The notes under the pieces: model-generated
The model's database searches: none
The model's input: the letters and a program-made list of their open reading frames with translations, nothing else
What the model was told of the DNA's origin: nothing
From: JBCBZH01 sp039815415
Lineage (GTDB): Bacteria > Bacteroidota > Rhodothermia > Rhodothermales > Rubricoccaceae
Direction of reading: 5' to 3'
DNA: 10,061 nucleotides
Assembly: GCA_039815415.1 (NCBI GenBank)
Contig: JBCBZH010000157.1
Location: 1 to 10,061 of the forward strand
Made by a program: the position numbers and the translations under genes
Shown: one piece after another, positions 1 through 6,117 of the stretch
Layout of the letters: the number at the start of each line of letters is the position of its first letter
How positions within the stretch are numbered: position 1 is the first letter of the stretch

Positions 1-13
1 CGTCATCCCGCAG

Positions 14-31
14 CTTGGCCTAGCAGCCAAG
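14..31. repeat. Short perfect inverted repeat spanning the truncated ugd stop
   Basis: CTTGGC (14-19) and GCCAAG (26-31) form a perfect 6-bp dyad around a 6-nt loop, and the loop contains the minus-strand TAG stop (20-22). A second pair, CCGCAG at 8-13 and CTGCGG at 52-57, brackets it. No T-run follows on the minus strand, so it is not a standard terminator. It sits where the dehydrogenase loses family resemblance and could mark a rearrangement end, or be chance in GC-rich DNA. Confidence 0.3.
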
Positions 32-478
32 ATGGTTGTCGCGGCTCTGGCCTGCGGACTCCAGTGAGCCCGTCACCTTCTCAGCCGTGCCGACCGGGAC
101 GGTTCTCTTGTCTACGATCACCTTGTAGCCCCAGTCGGGGTGAGCGGCAAGAAGCTCTCCGATGTCGCTGGCGACGCCCATCACGTAGGAGAGGTCGGCA
201 GAGCCGTCTTCGCCCGGAGGGGTCGGAAGCGCGAGAAAGATCACCTCGGCGTCTTCGATGGCTTCCGCCAGGTTCGTCGTGAACGAGAGGCGGTTCTCGC
301 GGAGGCCGCGCTCGAAGTACACCTCGAGGCCTGGCTCATAGATGGTCAGACGTCCATTGGTGAGGCTGTCCACCTTGCGCTCGTCGATGTCAACGCACGC
401 TACATCATTGCCCATCTCGGCAAAACAGGTTCCAGAAACGAGGCCGACGTATCCGGTGCCGACAACTGCGATCTTCAT
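20..478 (-). pseudogene. ugd: UDP-glucose 6-dehydrogenase, N-terminal fragment (truncated)
   Basis: The intact enzyme oxidises UDP-glucose to UDP-glucuronate with two NAD+, supplying acidic sugars for capsule and exopolysaccharide. The 152-residue product begins with a clear Rossmann fold: MKIAVVGTGYVGLVSGTCF with the GxGxxG loop at residues 8-13, the acidic VDIDE end of strand 2, a YEPGLE motif, and TVPVGTAEKV near residue 130. Family members are about 430-450 residues. Here resemblance ends just before the expected DVVSNPEFLREG block, and a TAG stop follows, so the central helix, the catalytic Cys and the UDP-binding domain are all missing. Neither alternative frame up to the window edge restores them. 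Two normally conserved positions also differ (PIYEPGL is TIYEPGL; KSTVPVGT is KRTVPVGT), which would fit relaxed selection. The start ATG at 476-478 follows a CT-rich leader without Shine-Dalgarno. The family assignment is firm. Whether this is a true pseudogene, a rearrangement junction or an assembly artefact is open, since only 19 bp lie beyond the stop. Confidence 0.75.
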
Positions 479-794
479 GTTTGAGGGAGGTTCAGGTCGT
501 GAGAAGGAGATGCCAGGAGATCGGCAAAATGGAGGCCAATCTCAAATGCCAACGACTGTGTGATGCAGAATGGTCGCATCTCTTCGACGGTTCCGCGACC
601 CGAAGGAGGATCTGTGCAGTCTCCAAGGAGATAGCCGTGTGAGCCCGAGCTCTTGCCTCCCCGCATGGAAGGCCCCGTGGATTTCGCCAGCTCGAGGGGT
701 CGGCCAGGCGGGCGCCCCGACGATACCCCGTGCTCAACCGACCGCTCCACCGCGTCACCCCTACCTTCCGTATCCCCTCTGACTCTCTCCCTCT
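479..794. other. Divergent intergenic region between ugd fragment and manC
   Basis: These 316 bp must hold the promoters of both divergent genes, but I see no convincing -35/-10 pair on either strand and no credible small gene. An interrupted palindrome, TCTCC-AA-GGAGA, lies at 620-631 and could be a binding site. The word CGCCAGCTCGA occurs at 685-695 and recurs elsewhere in the window. The last 40 bp before manC are strongly pyrimidine-rich on the plus strand. Confidence 0.4.
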
Positions 795-1895
795 ATGTCT
801 CTCTACGCTGTCATCATGGCCGGTGGCGTCGGAAGCCGGTTCTGGCCCCGTAGCCGCCAGTCCACCCCGAAGCAGTTCCTGGATGTGTTCGGGGACGCTT
901 CTCTGATCCAGAACACGTTCTCTCGCCTGCAGCCTCTGGTGAAGCCCGAGAACGTGTTCGTGGTCACCAACGCGGACTATGTGGAGAAGACCCGCGAGCA
1001 TCTCCCCGCACTACCGCCGCGAAATGTTCTCGCTGAGCCCATCGCCCGCAACACGGCTCCCTGCATCGCCTTCGCCGCGGCTCGGATCCACGCCCTCGAC
1101 CCGGATGCGACCATGCTCGTGCTCCCGGCGGACCACCTGATCGCCAATGTGCAGCGGTTCCACGAGGTGCTTCAAGCCGCAGCCCACGCCGCGAATACAG
1201 GCGGACTTGTGACCATCGGCATTCGGCCAACGCACCCGGAGACCGGGTACGGATACATCCAGTATGACCTGACCGGAGACGACGACGGCGTGCCCGACGG
1301 TCTTGCCGGTGACACCCCACGCCCCTACCCAGTGCTCACCTTCGCTGAGAAACCGGACCTGGCGACGGCGGAGCGCTTCCTAGATGCTGGCGACTTTCTA
1401 TGGAACTCCGGCATGTTCGTCTGGCGCACGACAGCCATTCTCGACGCCATGGAGACGTGCTTGCCCGACGTCCACGCCCTGTTTGCCCCCCTCAGCGAGG
1501 TCTTCGACACCGATGGCGAGTCGAAGGCGATCGAAAATGCCTACGAGCGCAGTCCCAAGATTTCTATCGACTACGGCGTGATGGAGCGAGCCGACAATGT
1601 GCTCGTTGTTCCTGGCTCCTTTGGATGGAGCGACGTCGGCGACTGGCGCGCTGTCCACGAAGTGGTGGACAAAGACGATGCGGGCAACTGTGCCGAGGGC
1701 AACGTGATCCTCCATGACACGGCCGGGTCCTACGCGCACAGTGCAGAGAATCGCCTGCTCGTGCTGGTGGGAATGACCGACGCAGTGGTGGTGGACACGG
1801 GCGACGCAGTGCTCGTCTGTCACCGCGAGAAGGCCCAGAAGGTGAAGGATGTGGTCGACTTTCTCGGTGTCCACGGCATGGACGACTACACGTGA
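795..1895 (+). CDS. manC: Mannose-1-phosphate guanylyltransferase (GDP-mannose pyrophosphorylase)
   Basis: This cytoplasmic enzyme makes GDP-mannose from GTP and mannose-1-phosphate, the precursor for mannose, fucose and rhamnose residues of surface glycans. The 366-residue protein carries the nucleotidyltransferase signature near the N terminus (AGGVGSRFWPRSR...PKQF, residues 9-28, with the pyrophosphorylase Arg-15 and Lys-26). It then has EPIARNTAP (81-89), LPADH with the metal-site Asp (110-114), ETGYGYIQ (149-156), EKPD (185-188), FLWNSGMFVW (201-210), SIDYGVMER (257-265) and GSFGWSDVGDW (274-284). The length fits the single-function form; the C-terminal cupin phosphomannose isomerase domain of about 470-residue bifunctional proteins is absent. 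The ATG at 795 places the signature directly at the N terminus, and its leader is a run of C and T with no Shine-Dalgarno. It is divergent from a ugd fragment, which suggests a former sugar-nucleotide locus. The family assignment is firm; the exact glycan it serves is unknown. Confidence 0.95.
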   Translation: MSLYAVIMAGGVGSRFWPRSRQSTPKQFLDVFGDASLIQNTFSRLQPLVKPENVFVVTNADYVEKTREHLPALPPRNVLAEPIARNTAPCIAFAAARIHALDPDATMLVLPADHLIANVQRFHEVLQAAAHAANTGGLVTIGIRPTHPETGYGYIQYDLTGDDDGVPDGLAGDTPRPYPVLTFAEKPDLATAERFLDAGDFLWNSGMFVWRTTAILDAMETCLPDVHALFAPLSEVFDTDGESKAIENAYERSPKISIDYGVMERADNVLVVPGSFGWSDVGDWRAVHEVVDKDDAGNCAEGNVILHDTAGSYAHSAENRLLVLVGMTDAVVVDTGDAVLVCHREKAQKVKDVVDFLGVHGMDDYT

Positions 1896-1905
1896 CTCGA
1901 AGATG

Positions 1906-1923
1906 CGCCGCCCGCTTGCGGCG
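1906..1923 (+). terminator. Possible weak terminator hairpin after manC
   Basis: CGCCGC (1906-1911) pairs with GCGGCG (1918-1923) around a 6-nt loop, starting 10 bp after the manC stop. The stem is short and the sequence after it (TCTCGCC) is not a real U-tract, so intrinsic termination would be weak. Confidence 0.3.
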
Positions 1924-1974
1924 TCTCGCCATCTGGGGCCGATTTGCCCACGTGGTGGCACGATGGATCCACTC

Positions 1975-2005
1975 CGCCAGCTCGATGCGGTACGTCGAGC
2001 TGGCG
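1975..2005. terminator. Perfect 11-bp hairpin downstream of manC
   Basis: CGCCAGCTCGA (1975-1985) and TCGAGCTGGCG (1995-2005) form a perfect 11-bp stem with a 9-nt loop. It lies 79 bp after the manC stop and about 260 bp before the TetR gene. Neither flank has a T-run on either strand, so it is not a classical intrinsic terminator. It could act as an RNA 3'-end stabiliser, a Rho-linked pause site or a protein site. The dyad itself is certain; the role is inferred. Confidence 0.4.
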
Positions 2006-2164
2006 AACCGTCTTCTGCTGACCGGCTCTGGTCCCGCGCCTGCCGATCTGGGAAGACGTTTGCCTTGAGCTGACGAGGGTCTCCGGCCTGCCCCAACGTG
2101 TCTGCGACGGCACATACCAGACACACGTGACACGAGAGCTGACGCCCCTCCCCTTTACCATCTC

Positions 2165-2224
2165 TTGACACAAAGGGACGAAACCAACCACACATCGCCC
2201 CGTAGCATGACCACTCGTTACAAT
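2165..2224 (+). promoter_or_regulatory. Candidate promoter elements upstream of the efflux operon
   Basis: TTGACA at 2165-2170 matches a sigma-70-type -35 box, but no good -10 lies 16-18 bp after it. TACAAT at 2219-2224 resembles a -10 box and would start transcription near 2231, directly over the inverted repeat before the TetR gene, but it lacks a matching -35. The two elements are 48 bp apart, so they cannot form one standard promoter. This stretch is less GC-rich than its surroundings. The promoter probably lies here; the exact boxes are uncertain. Confidence 0.3.
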
Positions 2225-2226
2225 AC

Positions 2227-2261
2227 GTGACCACACAGTCATTTTTTGACTGACGGTCCAC
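2227..2261. promoter_or_regulatory. Candidate TetR operator: 35-bp imperfect dyad
   Basis: GTGACCACACAGTCA (2227-2241), a T5 spacer, and TGACTGACGGTCCAC (2247-2261) form a dyad in which 10 of 15 positions per arm match. The inner six bases of each arm (CAGTCA/TGACTG) and the outer three (GTG/CAC) are perfect. It ends 2 bp before the ATG of the TetR-family gene, the usual place for an autoregulatory operator of an efflux repressor. Binding is inferred from position and symmetry only. Confidence 0.5.
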
Positions 2262-2263
2262 AT

Positions 2264-2944
2264 ATGGAGATCGCTGAACCCCTTTCTCGCCGCGAGCGCG
2301 AGCGCCAGACCCGCCGCCAAGCGATGCTCGATGCAGCTCTCGCTGTCTTCGCGGAGAATGGATACGAGGGCGCGACCATCGACGAGATCGCCGAGCGAGC
2401 CGAGTTCGGCAAGGGGACGATCTACAACTACTTCCCCGACGGCAAAGAGGCGCTCTTCATGACGCTCCTCGCCGAGCTAGTGATCGGTGGCCTTCATGAG
2501 GTGATCGCCAGCTCGTTCTCTGACCTTGACGAGTTGGCGACACCAGCAGGGGCACGAGCCGCCTTTCGACGCTTCATCGTCAATATGATCCAGCGGCACC
2601 ACTCGGAAGACAACGTGCTGCTGATGTTCATGAAAGAAGGGCATCGGACCGTCTTCCATGAGGACAAGACCGCGGTGCTAGCCGAACAATTCAACGGCGT
2701 GTTCGACGCGCTGGTGGTCCCCATCGAGCAGGCCATCGCCTCGGGTGCGCTTCGCCCGATTCCGGCACTCCCAGTCGCCCACCTGCTAATGGGCAACATC
2801 CGGGGCTACCTGATGGCTGAGCTGGATGCCCGCTGCGACCCCTCGCAGACCGTCCACAAAGCGCCCTATGGGACGCCAGACGCAGCAGCCGACTTCATCA
2901 CGACCGTCCTCTTCGACGGTCTTCTGGCGCCCGACGCCGCCTGA
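2264..2944 (+). CDS. TetR/AcrR-family transcriptional regulator of the efflux operon
   Basis: This is a DNA-binding repressor of the type that controls RND pumps and releases DNA when a small ligand binds. The 226-residue protein has a basic N terminus (RRERERQTRR, residues 9-18). The TetR helix-turn-helix follows: ALAVFAENGYEGATIDEIAERAEFGKGTIYNYF, with the recognition region at residues 38-57 and the signature GKGTIYNYF at 49-57. An alpha-helical ligand and dimer domain of about 160 residues makes up the rest, with no recognisable ligand signature. I chose the ATG at 2264. An in-frame TTG at 2246 would add six residues and run the coding sequence through the inverted repeat, which looks like an operator. 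The stop lies 2 bp before the TolC-like gene, so the regulator is the first gene of the pump operon and probably represses its own transcript. The family is certain; the target and mode are inferred. Confidence 0.93.
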   Translation: MEIAEPLSRRERERQTRRQAMLDAALAVFAENGYEGATIDEIAERAEFGKGTIYNYFPDGKEALFMTLLAELVIGGLHEVIASSFSDLDELATPAGARAAFRRFIVNMIQRHHSEDNVLLMFMKEGHRTVFHEDKTAVLAEQFNGVFDALVVPIEQAIASGALRPIPALPVAHLLMGNIRGYLMAELDARCDPSQTVHKAPYGTPDAAADFITTVLFDGLLAPDAA

Positions 2945-2946
2945 CT

Positions 2947-4626
2947 ATGCGATCCCCCCTCCTCTTCGCGCTGGCCGCCCTTCTGACTCTGCCTGCTGCC
3001 GCGCAGGGCACAGAGCCTGACGCCACCCCACGCCTTCCGGCCAACGCGGATCGGCAGCCAATCTCCATCCCCGACCGTCCTACAGCAGATCTGCCGGTCA
3101 TTTCAGGCGCGGTGACGCTCACGCTCGACGATGCGGTCGCGATTGCTCTCGAGCAGGGCTACGCGATCCGAACCGCCGAGCTGGATGTCTCGAATGCGCG
3201 CGCTCAGGTCCGCGAGGCCTACGGCTCCCTGATGCCCCGAGTCGACGCCACCAGCTCGTACAGCCGCAACGTCGTCCAGGCGAACCCCTTCGCAGGCTCC
3301 TCGGCTGGCGACATCTTCAGCGGCCTCGGCGCGATCGGCTGGCTGCAGTTCAACGAGGATGCGCGCACGGACAATGATCCGACGACAGAGCCCATCTCGC
3401 TTTCCGAGTACTTCGACCGGATTCAGGACGGGCAACAGGCCATTGGGTACACCCCAGCGGATGGCAGCAACCCCTTCGGAACGGACAACTCATTCCAGAA
3501 CACAGTTTCGATTAGCCAACCGCTGTACAGCGGCGTTGCCTTCGCAGCCGTGAAGGGCGCCCGCAGCCTCGTCGAGATCAATGAGGCCGCCGTCGAGCAG
3601 CGAGAAGACGAGATCGTTCACCAGGTACGCCAGGCGTACTACGGTGCGCTGTTGGCCAACGAGCAACTGGCCGTCCAAGCCGCCAGCGCGACGCGCGCTC
3701 TGGAGACGTCTTCTGACGCCAGCCTTCTCGTGGCCCAGGGCGTCCGTCCCAAGCTGGAGCGTCTCAACGCGGAGGTGGACCTCGCCAACGCGGAAACGCA
3801 GGTTGTGACGGCTGAAGCCGCAGCTCAATCTGCTATTGATCGGCTCCTTCTCACCCTTGGTCTCCCGGTCACCACACCCGTTCGCCTCGAAGGCGACCTC
3901 GACGCGCCCCCCGCCGATCTCTTTCAAACCGTCGGGCTGGCGGCTTCTTCGGAGCAGGCCCTCGAGTCCCGCCCGGATATCCGGCAGGCCGAGCTGGCGG
4001 TACAACTCCAGGGCGTGCAGCGGTCCATCACGAAAGCGGCGATGTACCCGAGCCTGAGCGCGTTCGCCAACCTGAGCTACAACGCGAACGTCCCGGACGA
4101 CCGCTCCTTCCTCAGCAATCCAGACCCCAGCGACCCCTTCACGTTTGAGACCGGCACGACAGGCTTCTTCTCGGACGCCTACTGGCAGCCAGCCGTGACG
4201 GTTGGGCTTCGCCTGAACTGGACGCTGTTCGATGGCTTCCAGACGCGGTACCGCGCTCAGCAGAACCGGATCGCTCAGCAGCAGGCCGAGATCCAGCTCG
4301 AGCAGGTCCGCAACAACGCCAACCTCGAAGTGGCCGCTGCCCTTCGCGATCTCGAGAGCGCGCGCCGCCGCCTCGGGTCTCAGCAGCGGACGGTTGAAAC
4401 CGCAGAGACCGCCTACGTCTTCGCCTCCGAGCGCCTGGCTGAGGGTGTCGCCTCTCAGGTAGATGTCCGGGTGGCGTCACAAAACCTCGACATCGCGCGG
4501 CTGAACTACTTGCAAGCCGTCTTCGACGCGCTGGTGGCCCGCTCCAACTATGAGCGTGCAACAGGCACCATCGCCCCGGAGACAGATGCGCCACCGCCTG
4601 CGCTCCCCACGACCGCTTCCCGCTGA
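2947..4626 (+). CDS. TolC-family outer membrane efflux channel
   Basis: This is the outer-membrane exit duct of the tripartite pump, working as a trimer that crosses the outer membrane and reaches down into the periplasm. The 559-residue precursor has a Sec signal peptide (hydrophobic LLFALAALLTLP) with a likely AAA|Q cleavage after residue 19. Two OEP repeats follow. The first opens with LTLDDAVAIALEQ at 58-70 and ends its helix at YGSLMPRV; the second has RPDIRQAEL near 342-350, MYPSLSAFANLSY at 366-378, and a long helical pair to about residue 540. The beta-strand segments TSSYSRN and NTVSISQPLYSG are separated by about 78 residues (107-184), and the second repeat has a loop of about 35 residues (379-413), both richer in Gly, Asp and Pro. 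These explain the excess over the usual 430-490 residues and probably form large extracellular loops. It starts 2 bp after the TetR stop, which suggests translational coupling. No Cys follows the signal, so it is not a lipoprotein. Confidence 0.94.
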   Translation: MRSPLLFALAALLTLPAAAQGTEPDATPRLPANADRQPISIPDRPTADLPVISGAVTLTLDDAVAIALEQGYAIRTAELDVSNARAQVREAYGSLMPRVDATSSYSRNVVQANPFAGSSAGDIFSGLGAIGWLQFNEDARTDNDPTTEPISLSEYFDRIQDGQQAIGYTPADGSNPFGTDNSFQNTVSISQPLYSGVAFAAVKGARSLVEINEAAVEQREDEIVHQVRQAYYGALLANEQLAVQAASATRALETSSDASLLVAQGVRPKLERLNAEVDLANAETQVVTAEAAAQSAIDRLLLTLGLPVTTPVRLEGDLDAPPADLFQTVGLAASSEQALESRPDIRQAELAVQLQGVQRSITKAAMYPSLSAFANLSYNANVPDDRSFLSNPDPSDPFTFETGTTGFFSDAYWQPAVTVGLRLNWTLFDGFQTRYRAQQNRIAQQQAEIQLEQVRNNANLEVAAALRDLESARRRLGSQQRTVETAETAYVFASERLAEGVASQVDVRVASQNLDIARLNYLQAVFDALVARSNYERATGTIAPETDAPPPALPTTASR

Positions 4627-4703
4627 TGACGCTCGCCAGTTCGACGCGCCAGCACTCCTCGCTTCTGCACCTGAGACGCCCTTTGGCATTTCGCCCTCCC
4701 CCC

Positions 4704-6041
4704 ATGAATCGCTCTCACTTCTCCCGCTCCGCGCTGGCGCTCCTTGTCGGCTTCGCTCTCGCCAGCTCGGCGTGCCAGACACCCGAGGCTGAGGCAGACG
4801 CTACCGATGCCCCTGTCGAGGAAGGCCGTCGCGTGGAGGTCCTCGTGGCCGACCCTGGCTTCTTCGAGGATGCCATCGAGCTGACGGGCACCGTTGAGTC
4901 CCCGAACGACGCGTCGCTGTCGCCAGACGTAGCCGGGACGCTGACCTACGTAGCGCCCGTCGGGACGTTCGTGCGACGGGGCGGGACCGTCGCCCAAGTG
5001 AAGGCGTCCCTTCAGCGCGCAGGGGTAGCCCAGGCGCAAGCAGGAACGGCGCAGGCTCGAGCTGGAATCGCTCAGGCCGAGGCTGGAATCGCCCAAGCCG
5101 ATGCCGGCGTGAAGGCTGCCAAGGCGCAGCGTGAAGCCGCTCAGGCTCAGCTCGATCTGGCGCAGGACCAGTACGAGCGCCAGGCGCCTCTGGTGCGGGA
5201 CTCCATTCTCTCTGCTCTCGAGTTCCGCAGTGTGCAGACCCAGCTCGCGAATGCTCGTGCCGGCGTTGCGCAGGCCGACGCGGGCGTCGCTCAGGCCGAA
5301 GGCCAGCTCCGGGCCGCACGTGAGGGCCTGCAGGCCGCTCAGGCCCAGCTCACGGCTGCCAACGCGGGAGTTCAAAGCGCACGGACACAGCTCGGCAACA
5401 CCCGCATCACGGCGCCCTTTAGCGGTGTCGTCGAGCAGCGACTGGCCGAGCCCGGCGAGTTGGCGGCTCCGGGTCAGCCAGTCGTCCGCCTCGTCGCCTC
5501 GGGTACGGTGAAGGTGGTTGCGGGCGTGCCCGAACGCTACGCCAGCGAGATCGAGAATGGCACGCAGGTCCGCATCATTCCGAATGCCTACGGTGCTGAG
5601 GCCCGCGGCGGACGCGTCACCTTTGTCGGGTCGGCCATCAACACGCAGAGCCGCACCTTCCCGATCGAGATCGCCGTTGAAAACGCCGACCGCACGCTTA
5701 AACCGGAAATGGTGGTCCGTCTCGAGCTGACGCGTGACGTGCTCCGCGACGTGATTACGGTACCACAAGAGACCATCATTCGCGACGAGCGGGGTACGAG
5801 CGTGTTCGTGGCCGAGGAGGGCGAGGCCATACGTCGAATCGTCGAACTCGGACCGATGTCAGGAGATGAGATCGTGATCCTCTCGGGCGTCGAGCCCGGG
5901 GATCAGATCATCGTGAGTGGCCAGGCAGATCTGGCCCAGGGCGACAAGGTGAGTGTGACTGAGACTCGCTCTCCCTCTTCGCCAGCCCGAGACGCCTCCG
6001 CGAGTTCGGCCCCCGCTAGCTCTGAGACCGACGACGAGTGA
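4704..6041 (+). CDS. RND efflux periplasmic adaptor subunit (membrane-fusion protein), lipoprotein
   Basis: The adaptor bridges the inner-membrane RND pump and the TolC-like channel in the periplasm. The 445-residue protein begins with a lipoprotein-type signal, a hydrophobic stretch followed by ALASSAC, placing the lipidated Cys at 24; the -3 Ser makes the lipobox slightly atypical. Order: beta-barrel strand (ELTGTVES, 59-66), first lipoyl half (LSPDVAGTL to VRRGG, 72-94), a long alpha-hairpin (about 100-230), second lipoyl half (TRITAPFSGVV, 233-243), beta-barrel, and a membrane-proximal domain (VPQETIIRD, EPGDQIIVSGQADLAQGDKV). The hairpin tip holds R159, L163 and S170, matching the RxxxLxxxxxxS motif used by adaptors to dock on TolC. 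The tail is a Ser/Ala/Asp-rich stretch of low complexity. I chose the ATG at 4704 because it puts the signal peptide at the N terminus. An in-frame ATG at 4626, overlapping the channel stop as TGATG, would add 26 residues and could serve for translational coupling. Confidence 0.93.
   Translation: MNRSHFSRSALALLVGFALASSACQTPEAEADATDAPVEEGRRVEVLVADPGFFEDAIELTGTVESPNDASLSPDVAGTLTYVAPVGTFVRRGGTVAQVKASLQRAGVAQAQAGTAQARAGIAQAEAGIAQADAGVKAAKAQREAAQAQLDLAQDQYERQAPLVRDSILSALEFRSVQTQLANARAGVAQADAGVAQAEGQLRAAREGLQAAQAQLTAANAGVQSARTQLGNTRITAPFSGVVEQRLAEPGELAAPGQPVVRLVASGTVKVVAGVPERYASEIENGTQVRIIPNAYGAEARGGRVTFVGSAINTQSRTFPIEIAVENADRTLKPEMVVRLELTRDVLRDVITVPQETIIRDERGTSVFVAEEGEAIRRIVELGPMSGDEIVILSGVEPGDQIIVSGQADLAQGDKVSVTETRSPSSPARDASASSAPASSETDDE
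5019..5123 (+). repeat. 21-bp/heptad tandem repeat, ascending helix of the adaptor hairpin
   Basis: Five consecutive seven-residue units of the form A-G-x-A-Q-A-x (adaptor residues 106-140): AGVAQAQ, AGTAQAR, AGIAQAE, AGIAQAD, AGVKAAK. The first four are nearly identical. At the DNA level this is a degenerate 21-bp tandem repeat with third-position variation, so protein selection keeps it more than recent copying does. It encodes a coiled-coil helix of the alpha-hairpin. Confidence 0.8.
5259..5384 (+). repeat. 21-bp/heptad tandem repeat, returning helix of the adaptor hairpin
   Basis: Six seven-residue units at adaptor residues 186-227: AGVAQAD, AGVAQAE, GQLRAAR, EGLQAAQ, AQLTAAN, AGVQSAR. 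The first two copy the unit seen in the ascending helix, and later units drift but keep the spacing of small residues. The second helix of the coiled-coil hairpin is therefore built from the same heptad. Confidence 0.75.
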
Positions 6042-6117
6042 TTCGTGATGCTCGGGGATGCTCTGTACGCATCCGCATCACCAAGACTCACGGATCACAC
6101 CTCACGCATCCGACCCC
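6042..6117 (+). promoter_or_regulatory. 76-bp intercistronic gap with repeats and alternative hairpins
   Basis: The gap between adaptor and permease contains GATGCTC twice (6047-6053, 6057-6063) and ACGCATCCG twice (6068-6076, 6104-6112). GGATGC at 6056-6061 can pair with GCATCC in either copy: at 6069-6074 with a 7-nt loop, or at 6106-6111, ending 6 nt before the permease ATG. CGGAT (6091-6095) can also pair with ATCCG (6108-6112). These pairings are mutually exclusive and could tune permease translation. A role is inferred only; no promoter boxes are visible. Confidence 0.35.

Noticed and set aside
1..60. Integron attC or IS terminal repeat at the ugd truncation
   Set aside because: No RYYYAAC/GTTRRRY core pair and no transposase in the window; only short dyads are visible, so mobility is not supported.
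492..1001. Minus-strand open frame across the ugd-manC gap into manC
   Set aside because: Low-complexity Arg-rich product without motifs, overlapping the conserved manC signature region.
1975..2005. Classical Rho-independent terminator
   Set aside because: The stem is perfect, but there is no T-run on either side on either strand; kept only as a hairpin with low terminator confidence.
1398..2261. Antisense open frame covering the manC 3' end and the following gap
   Set aside because: It overlaps conserved manC sequence, has no recognisable domain, and its start lies inside the candidate operator.
5019..5384. Repeats in the adaptor gene considered as a CRISPR or minisatellite array
   Set aside because: The 21-bp period is in frame, encodes coiled-coil heptads, and has no spacer structure.
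4548..5768. Long antisense open frame (about 400 codons) opposite the adaptor gene
   Set aside because: It mirrors a GC-rich gene with strong third-position bias; its product shows repetitive Leu/Gly/Arg-rich sequence copied from the adaptor heptads and no known family motif, while the plus strand encodes a clear adaptor.
6058..6117. Upstream in-frame ATG for the permease
   Set aside because: It would add a polar, His-rich 20-residue extension before a standard RND N terminus and would run through the structured gap.
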